From positions 1 through 19,130 of the forward strand of contig JAQTUC010000010.1 of assembly GCA_028710385.1 (NCBI GenBank): a DNA stretch of 19,130 nucleotides, given 5' to 3'. This document shows positions 7,244 to 12,409 of the stretch, piece after piece. Source of the DNA: Candidatus Omnitrophota bacterium (lineage in GTDB: Bacteria > Omnitrophota > Gorgyraeia > Duberdicusellales > 4484-171). Position 1 is the first letter of the stretch. Each line of letters opens with the position of its first letter. Both the position numbers and the translations under genes were made by a program. The notes beneath the pieces are model-generated. The model was not told the DNA's origin, ran no database searches, and saw only the letters and a program-made list of their open reading frames with translations.

Positions 7244-8623
7244 TTAGATATTATTCAGCTCCTCGGGATTTTCCTCAAAATAATGCAGTATTTTTTCCAA
7301 TATTTCCTGGATACCGGTTTTTGGCGTAAACCCGATTATTTTTTTTAGCTTCGTTAAATCCGGCTCTCTCTTTTTAACATCTTCAAAGTGCTCGCCGTAA
7401 TATTTACGATAAGGTTCAAAAACTATTTTTGAGGAACTTTTGGTAAGGCGTTTTATGGTAAGCGCCAGCTCCTTAATGGATATCTGGTTATTGGAACCAA
7501 GATTTATAATCTCTCCGTTTGCCTTTTCGTTGTCCGCAAGTTTTACAAGAATGTCTATTGCATCGTCAACATAAGTAAAACAGCGTATCTGTTCGCCGTC
7601 GCCGTAAATATGAATAGGTTCGTTGTTCAATGCACTCTTAAAGAAACGCGGTATAACCATGCCATAACTGCCGACCTGCCCGGGGCCTACTATGTTAAAA
7701 AATCTCACAACCACAGCCGGCAACCCTCTTTCATCATGATAAGCCTTAACCATGAATTCATCCAATAACTTTGAGCAGGCATAACTCCATCTGTTTACGC
7801 CAGGCGGGCCTATTATCACATCATCATCCTCTCTAAAGGGATATTTCTTTGATTTTCCGTATACCTCTGAAGTTGAGGTAAGCACCACCTTAACGCCTTT
7901 CGGGGAAGCATATTTTAAAACAATACTTGTGCCTACGGTATCGTAAATAATTGTATCCAGAGGTTTTTCAACCACGTTCTTTACGCCGACGGTCGCAGCC
8001 AAATGGTAAATTAAATCGCATTTTTCTACGGCTTTACTAACGAGCGCCTCATCAGTAATTGAGCCGGTTATAAGCTGGAAATTTTTGTTGCCGAGCATAT
8101 CTTTGACATTGCTTCTGCGGCCGGTTGAAAAATCATCAATAATCGCAATTCGGTATTTTCTCTTTAAGAGCTCTCTGGCTAAAGCTGAACCGATAAAACC
8201 CGCGCCGCCGGTTATTAAAATATTTTTTATTTTTTTGAGGACTGGCGGCTTTGCTCTTCTAAGGACAGCCTTGATTCTTCCTGCAAGCTCCTCCGGATCA
8301 TAGGGCTTAAGCATGAAATCGTCCAGGCCCATTTTAAAGCCCTCTATTTTGCATGACTGGTCGTGTTTTGCGGTAAGCATAATAACCGGTATGTGGCTTA
8401 TGCTTTTTTCGGAACGAATCTTTTTTAAAACTTCACAGCCATCCATGCCCGGCATTAAATAATCCAGCATTATAAGGTCTGGTAAATTTTTTTCTAAATA
8501 CCTTAACGCTTCTTCTCCGCTATTAACCGCAACCGTCCTAAAACCATAGCTCTTTAGCCTGGCGCAAAGAAGAAAGGCAATGCTTTCATCGTCGTCAACA
8601 ACAAGTATCCGCGGTTGAGCCAT
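7244..8623 (-). CDS. Fusion of a receiver domain with an extended-SDR nucleotide-sugar epimerase/dehydratase
   Basis: A 459-residue two-domain protein. Residues 1-123 form a complete receiver: Asp10-12, phospho-acceptor Asp54 (MLDYLMP), Thr84 and Lys106-Pro107. After a short linker (RRAKPPVLKKIK), residues 134-455 form an extended short-chain dehydrogenase. It has the Rossmann motif TGGAGFIGS (138-146), IIDDFSTGRRSN, HLAATVGV and the catalytic pair Tyr281/Lys285 (YACSK). FFNIVGPGQ, GDGEQIRCFTYVDD and NLGSN follow, all typical of NAD-dependent enzymes acting on UDP- or GDP-sugars such as epimerases, UDP-glucuronate decarboxylase and UDP-glucose dehydratases. The exact substrate cannot be told. 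The reading frame is uninterrupted and the SDR half lacks its own start, so this is a true fusion. AGAGGA precedes the ATG. It probably makes a sugar donor for the downstream synthase under phosphorylation control (inference). Confidence 0.92.
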   Translation of the reverse strand: MAQPRILVVDDDESIAFLLCARLKSYGFRTVAVNSGEEALRYLEKNLPDLIMLDYLMPGMDGCEVLKKIRSEKSISHIPVIMLTAKHDQSCKIEGFKMGLDDFMLKPYDPEELAGRIKAVLRRAKPPVLKKIKNILITGGAGFIGSALARELLKRKYRIAIIDDFSTGRRSNVKDMLGNKNFQLITGSITDEALVSKAVEKCDLIYHLAATVGVKNVVEKPLDTIIYDTVGTSIVLKYASPKGVKVVLTSTSEVYGKSKKYPFREDDDVIIGPPGVNRWSYACSKLLDEFMVKAYHDERGLPAVVVRFFNIVGPGQVGSYGMVIPRFFKSALNNEPIHIYGDGEQIRCFTYVDDAIDILVKLADNEKANGEIINLGSNNQISIKELALTIKRLTKSSSKIVFEPYRKYYGEHFEDVKKREPDLTKLKKIIGFTPKTGIQEILEKILHYFEENPEELNNI

Positions 8624-8681
8624 ATTTTTATCCTCTTTTATGTAACATCTTTGCTAATGTATTTATATATTTTCAAGCCGG

Positions 8682-9062
8682 TTATTGCTTTGCGGAAAAA
8701 TGGGATATCCTTCTTAACACTTCTTCGCTCATGAAGCTTCCTTCAGAAAATTTAAGCACATAATCATCTGCGCCGCAGGATTTTGCTTTTATAATATTGG
8801 TCTCGTCCTGCATTACGGTAAGCATAATAACTTTTATATCGCTGTGCATCTTTTTTATTTTACACAGAATATCAATGCCTGATTCATTGCCTAAAAAAAT
8901 ATCCAAAAGAACAATTTCCGGATGTTCTTTTTCGATTAACTCCATAGCTTCTGCCTGATTTTTGGCGGTTAAACAATAGTAATTCTTTCTGGTCAAATAC
9001 ATTGAAAGAAGCTTTAATATATCCTCTTCGTCATCAACTATCAGTATTTTGGTTTTATTCAT
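8682..9062 (-). CDS. Receiver-only response regulator, first gene of the polysaccharide locus
   Basis: A 126-residue single receiver with Asp10/Asp11, phospho-acceptor Asp54 (LLDIFLG), Thr82 and Lys104. The usual Pro after the Lys is replaced by Phe (VLKFSEG), and the loop after the phospho-Asp reads GNESG rather than PxxxG, small departures that may tune binding. No output domain follows. GGAGG sits six to seven bases before the ATG. A clear promoter at 9094-9121 makes this the first gene of the run that continues through the receiver-epimerase fusion (58 bases downstream). Role: a phosphorelay or protein-interaction element; the partner is unknown. Confidence 0.92.
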   Translation of the reverse strand: MNKTKILIVDDEEDILKLLSMYLTRKNYYCLTAKNQAEAMELIEKEHPEIVLLDIFLGNESGIDILCKIKKMHSDIKVIMLTVMQDETNIIKAKSCGADDYVLKFSEGSFMSEEVLRRISHFSAKQ

Positions 9063-9093
9063 ATCCGCCTCCGGCTACCGCTATTTAAAAATA

Positions 9094-9121
9094 ATTATAT
9101 ATTAGATATAAAAAACGGCAA
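9094..9121 (-). promoter_or_regulatory. Sigma70-type promoter driving the response regulator/epimerase/polysaccharide run
   Basis: Minus-strand TTGCCG (9121-9116), 16-base spacer, TATAAT (9099-9094). Predicted transcription start is near 9087, giving a leader of about 25 bases that contains the GGAGG ribosome-binding site of the gene starting at 9062. All genes from 9062 down to at least 3212 run in the same direction with gaps of at most 64 bases. Confidence 0.65.
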
Positions 9122-9127
9122 GACTAT

Positions 9128-9162
9128 TTAAATTTATGATTTTTGCTAAATCCATAATTTAA
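9128..9162. repeat. AT-rich inverted repeat upstream of the -35 box
   Basis: The plus strand reads TTAAATTTATG at 9128-9138 and CATAATTTAA at 9153-9162. These arms are complementary over ten pairs with one bulged base and a 14-base spacer. The element ends 7 bases upstream of the -35 hexamer on the minus strand, a typical location for an activator site. No T-run follows on the minus strand, so it is not an obvious terminator of the GemA-like gene. Confidence 0.45.
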
Positions 9163-9188
9163 CTGCCGGCGGGGGCGGGGCAGAAAAA

Positions 9189-9572
9189 TCAAACGCTGCC
9201 TGATGATTTTTGATGCTGTTTTATCGCTTTTAAAGATTCTATCGCTTTTATGGCTTCCTGTTTGGTCAGCTCATCAATTGCGCTTTTGTGATAATATTTG
9301 TGCAGGAAATTGTTAAGATGTATTAAGTCCCAGCCAAGTTCGGCAGCCAGGTATTTTATATATAACTTCTGTTTTATGGTAAGGCCGTAAGGGTTTAGCC
9401 TGTAATATTTGCTACGGACAAAATAATTCATCAGCCTTCTAAAACCCGTCGCATCAAGGTCTTTAGCGGTAGTAACGCCGCAAACTTCCTGCAAAATTTT
9501 CCTGTATTCTTCTTCTGGAATGCGTAATGCAGTTTTAACGATATGTATGATTGCCAATTTCTTTTTATCCAC
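9189..9572 (-). CDS. Orphan GemA-like (Mu gp16 / DUF1018) protein
   Basis: About 127 residues when started at the GTG at 9572. The opening KKKLAIIHIVKTALRI, then EEEYRKILQEVCGVTTAKDL and the C-terminal half LTIKQKLYIKYLAAELGW follow the pattern of the phage Mu gp16 family, called regulatory protein GemA. So does the closing helix TKQEAIKAIESLK. In that family the first helices read like K-xx-L-xxIHIAKxxLGLxxDxYRxxL. In Mu, GemA affects host gene expression and DNA supercoiling; what stand-alone chromosomal copies do is not established. I chose the GTG because AAGGTG lies four bases upstream (9582-9577) and because family members begin here. A longer frame from an ATG at 9689 overlaps the glycosidase gene by 25 bases and adds an unconserved basic stretch. 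There are no other phage genes nearby. Confidence 0.75.
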   Translation of the reverse strand: MDKKKLAIIHIVKTALRIPEEEYRKILQEVCGVTTAKDLDATGFRRLMNYFVRSKYYRLNPYGLTIKQKLYIKYLAAELGWDLIHLNNFLHKYYHKSAIDELTKQEAIKAIESLKAIKQHQKSSGSV

Positions 9573-9576
9573 GAAA

Positions 9577-9582
9577 CACCTT
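9577..9582 (-). promoter_or_regulatory. Ribosome-binding site that decides the GemA-like start
   Basis: AAGGTG on the minus strand lies four bases before the GTG at 9572, whereas the upstream in-frame ATG at 9689 lies inside the glycosidase coding region with no comparable site. This supports the shorter product. Confidence 0.5.
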
Positions 9583-9595
9583 AATATTTTTATTA

Positions 9596-9619
9596 GTGAC
9601 GCCCGCCGAAGCCCGTCAC
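9596..9619. repeat. Hairpin with a UUCG-type loop between the glycosidase and GemA-like genes
   Basis: GTGACG (9596-9601) and CGTCAC (9614-9619) are perfect inverted arms. On the minus-strand transcript the inside closes further as GC-UUCG-GC, a very stable tetraloop, with an unequal internal loop (G against GGG). It follows the glycosidase stop by about 45 bases and precedes the GemA-like start by about 24. It may end or process the glycosidase message, but no clear U-run follows. Confidence 0.45.
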
Positions 9620-9664
9620 GGTTATTATTTACCGAACAAAAGACGAAGGCGGATAAAGATTTCT

Positions 9665-10897
9665 TTATCTTAGAACGCCGGTTCTGCAAACTTCAGCAAA
9701 TTTTTTAGCGCTTTTTCTTATCGTTCGCTTGTAAGTTTTATAATTAATATCAACTATGCCGAACCTGGGCTTAAAACCTTTGTCCCATTCGAAATTATCC
9801 ATAAGCGACCAATACAGATAGCCTGTGATTTTCACCCCTTTCTTCATCGCAAGGCATATGTATCTTAAATGGTCGTGTATGTATTCCCAGCGCTGGCTGT
9901 CCTTATCCGTGCAGATGCCGTTTTCTGTTATCATTATTGGCAGATTATATTTTTTAAGCGACAAAAGCACGTCATACAAACCTTTGGGATATATATCCCA
10001 GCCAAGGGAATTTTTTGCAATACGATGATGCTTTTTCTCACAAACATCCATTGCCAGATTGCCGGGGCCAAGTTTTTTAAGCGCAACCACCTGCCGCGAA
10101 TAATAGTTAATGCCGATAAAATCAAGCGGCATGCGCTTTAAGATATTACCCATTGATATTCTTTCAAGAAAACCCATGTTGTATACTTTAGCGCGCAAAT
10201 AAGCTGCCAGGCGGTTTTTTAAACTGTTGCGGCAAGGCGTAAAAGACATTACGTTCTGGGCGATACTTACCTGGGGGCTGCTTAAATTAAGCTCTTTGTA
10301 AATTTTATGTATAAGGCCATAAGCTTTAATGTGGGCAAAAGCCAGATGCTCCTCAACATATGTTGCCTTAAGCAGCGATTTTTCCTGCGGAGGCCATGCT
10401 CCGAAAAGATAAGCGTGCGATATAAAAATTGTCGGCTCATTTATCGTAATCCAGTAACGCACATGCTTTGCCAGATTACGGACAACAAAATCGCAGTAGC
10501 GTAAATACCTTTCAACTGACTTCTGGTTTATCCAGCCGCCGTCTTTCGCGAACCATATGGGATTTGTAAAATGATGCAGGGTAACTAAAGGCTCAATGTT
10601 ACGTTTCTTTAAAGCAAGAATGACATTAAGATAATGCTGTAATTCTTTTTTGGAAAATTTACCCTCAGCGGGCTCAATACGGCTCCATTCTATTGAAAAA
10701 CGGTGCGCGTTGTGATTCAGGCTTTTGACTATATCAAAATCATGCTCGTAAAGCTGGTAATGCCGGCAGGCATTGCCTGACTGAGGTTTACCAACGCGCT
10801 TCTCCCACTGCCACCAGTCGCAATTGCGGTTTGAGCCTTCAACCTGATAAGAAGAAGTTGCCGCGCCCCATAAAAAATTTTTTGGAAACTTTCTCAT
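9665..10897 (-). CDS. Family 1 glycoside hydrolase (beta-glucosidase type)
   Basis: A 410-residue retaining glycosidase with no signal peptide, so cytoplasmic. It opens with FPKNFLWGAATSSYQVEGS, the GH1 N-terminal signature, followed by HNAHRFSIEWSRIEP, the acid/base Glu154 in TINEPT, the NYYSR strand at 264-268, and the nucleophile Glu325 in ITENG. A tail DHLRYICLAMKKGVKITGYLYW, SLMDNFEWDKGF and RFGIVDINY completes the fold. It is shorter than the usual 440-480 residues, mainly because of shortened loops in the middle, but all catalytic and sugar-contact motifs remain. The natural sugar (glucoside, galactoside, 6-phospho or other) cannot be read off. It is divergent from the flippase gene. 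No ribosome-binding site precedes the ATG; the promoter is placed for a nearly leaderless message. Confidence 0.95.
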   Translation of the reverse strand: MRKFPKNFLWGAATSSYQVEGSNRNCDWWQWEKRVGKPQSGNACRHYQLYEHDFDIVKSLNHNAHRFSIEWSRIEPAEGKFSKKELQHYLNVILALKKRNIEPLVTLHHFTNPIWFAKDGGWINQKSVERYLRYCDFVVRNLAKHVRYWITINEPTIFISHAYLFGAWPPQEKSLLKATYVEEHLAFAHIKAYGLIHKIYKELNLSSPQVSIAQNVMSFTPCRNSLKNRLAAYLRAKVYNMGFLERISMGNILKRMPLDFIGINYYSRQVVALKKLGPGNLAMDVCEKKHHRIAKNSLGWDIYPKGLYDVLLSLKKYNLPIMITENGICTDKDSQRWEYIHDHLRYICLAMKKGVKITGYLYWSLMDNFEWDKGFKPRFGIVDINYKTYKRTIRKSAKKFAEVCRTGVLR

Positions 10898-10903
10898 GCT
10901 AAA

Positions 10904-10932
10904 ATTATAACATTATATCAGGCAAAGAACAA
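10904..10932 (-). promoter_or_regulatory. Promoter of the family 1 glycosidase, placed for a leaderless transcript
   Basis: Minus-strand TTGTTC (10932-10927), 17-base spacer and perfect TATAAT (10909-10904). Only six bases separate this -10 box from the ATG at 10897, so initiation seven bases downstream would fall on the A of the start codon. A second TATAAT at 10917-10912 carries an extended TG (TGA-TATAAT) and would give a leader of about seven bases. In neither case would a ribosome-binding site be present. Confidence 0.6.
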
Positions 10933-11011
10933 ACTTCACTTCACAAGGCTTGACTTGCGCAATAAACCAATATAAAGTGAATTGCTACCGCCAAGCCGGT
11001 GGATTTGACAT

Positions 11012-11045
11012 AACCCCCGCCTCGGAACAAGTTCGGTGCGGGGTT
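11012..11045. repeat. GC-rich imperfect inverted repeat in the divergent intergenic region
   Basis: AACCCCCGC (11012-11020) and GCGGGGTT (11038-11045) pair except for one bulged C, and GAAC/GTTC pair around the centre. The element stands out in an otherwise AT-rich 222-base gap (10898-11119) between divergent promoters. The rest of the gap holds the glycosidase promoter and a weak candidate promoter for the flippase: TTGAAA at 11086-11091 and TAAAAT at 11107-11112, with a 15-base spacer. Confidence 0.45.
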
Positions 11046-11119
11046 AATTCGGCTATGCAACTCATCTGGCGTTTCCTTCGGTCGTTTGAAAAGATTGCTG
11101 CCTCATTAAAATTAAAAGT

Positions 11120-12406
11120 ATGCGTAGATTAATAAACCTGATTAAAAAAACCTATCAGATGGCGCACCCGGAAGAGCGAAAAATAGTTTTGAGCAACGCC
11201 GCTTCGCTCTCAGCGCTTCAGATAATAACCTATGTCCTTCCGGTTATTGTAATACCCTATCTTTTCAGGGTCCTGGGCGCTGAAAAATTCGGTTTGATTG
11301 CCTTTGCGCAGGCGCTGACGCAATATTTCATGATACTTACCGATTATGGCTTTAGCATTACCGCCACAAAAGAAATTTCCCTTTGCCAGCACGAACACGC
11401 AAAAGTATGCAAAGCTTTTTCCTCGGTTATGACGGTAAAAATTGCGCTTGCGGCTTTAAGTTTTTTTATGCTCTGCGGCATTGTGTATTTCATTCCTAAA
11501 TTCAGGGCAGACTGGCTGGTTTATCTATTAAGCTTCGGCACCGTAGTTGGAAGTACTATTTTTCCTGTCTGGTTTTTCCAGGGCACAGAGAAAATGAAAT
11601 ATATTACCGCCTTAAACATCGCCGGCGGATTTGTGCTGGCTATTATGATTTTTGTATTCATAAAAGCGCCGGGAGATTATCTTAAGGTTGCGTTTATAAA
11701 TTCCGCGGTAGGCCTTACAACAGGCTTAATAGGCCAGTACATAGTTTTTAAAAGGTTCCGCATAGCATACAGATTTGAAGGATACAAAAGTGTGGGCCAA
11801 CAGCTTAAGGCGGGCTGGGATATATTTATTTCAATCGCGGCAATAAATGCTTACACAAATACGCGCGTTTTTATACTGGGCCTTCTTACAAATAACAACA
11901 TAACCGGCCTTTATTCAATAGCAGAAAAAATAGCCGGCGCCTGCCAGACATTTCCGCTGGACTCTTTCTCTCAGGCAATATTCCCGCGCCTTAATAAAAT
12001 ATTTCAGAAGAATAAAGCAAAAGCATTTGAAATTATGCTGCACATACAGCGCATAACAACAATTCTTTCCGCGATCTGCCTTCCGATTGTCTTTATCTTT
12101 GCCGATTTCATCATCAAAATTGCCTGCGGCTGTGCTGCCAAAGAGTCGGTGCTTGTTTTAAGGCTTTTGCTGATTTCCGTATTTTTTGTCGCAATCAACG
12201 CCTTTCGCGTGCAGTTTCTGGTTGTTTGCGGAAAAACTTATATTTACTCAAGGATACACGTGATTATGGCAATGCTGGGGCTCCCATTTATATTTCTTCT
12301 GGTATATTCTTTTTCTTACAAAGGAGCGGCAGCCGCCACAATTGTGCTTGAAGCAGGAATTTTTATTATCACTTATCTTACGGTAAGAAAGATGAATTTT
12401 AGCTAA
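11120..12406 (+). CDS. Wzx-like oligosaccharide/polysaccharide flippase (MOP superfamily)
   Basis: A 428-residue integral membrane protein with about twelve hydrophobic helices. The first helix region ALQIITYVLPVIVIPYLFRV is followed by GAEKFGLIAFAQALTQYF, the characteristic opening of RfbX/Wzx flippases (Polysacc_synt family), then LTDYGFSITATKEIS. PVWFFQGTEKMKYIT around residues 150-165 and LLTNNNITGLYSIAEKI around 255-271 are also typical. It should flip lipid-linked glycans across the inner membrane. It is the only plus-strand gene here, and no Wzy polymerase or other assembly genes accompany it, so its substrate is open. The ATG has no ribosome-binding site; a weak promoter-like pair would put the transcript start at or next to the ATG. 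Its stop is three bases from the converging CstA gene stop. Confidence 0.92.
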   Translation: MRRLINLIKKTYQMAHPEERKIVLSNAASLSALQIITYVLPVIVIPYLFRVLGAEKFGLIAFAQALTQYFMILTDYGFSITATKEISLCQHEHAKVCKAFSSVMTVKIALAALSFFMLCGIVYFIPKFRADWLVYLLSFGTVVGSTIFPVWFFQGTEKMKYITALNIAGGFVLAIMIFVFIKAPGDYLKVAFINSAVGLTTGLIGQYIVFKRFRIAYRFEGYKSVGQQLKAGWDIFISIAAINAYTNTRVFILGLLTNNNITGLYSIAEKIAGACQTFPLDSFSQAIFPRLNKIFQKNKAKAFEIMLHIQRITTILSAICLPIVFIFADFIIKIACGCAAKESVLVLRLLLISVFFVAINAFRVQFLVVCGKTYIYSRIHVIMAMLGLPFIFLLVYSFSYKGAAAATIVLEAGIFIITYLTVRKMNFS

Positions 12407-12409
12407 AAA

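Noticed and set aside
9573..9689. Longer start for the GemA-like protein at the ATG at 9689
   Set aside because: The added basic segment is encoded through the glycosidase tail and the hairpin, is not expected in the family, and has no ribosome-binding site; the GTG at 9572 does.
10950..11132. Sixty-codon plus-strand open frame before the flippase
   Set aside because: It overlaps the flippase start out of frame, has no ribosome-binding site, spans the inverted repeat, and shows no recognisable family pattern.
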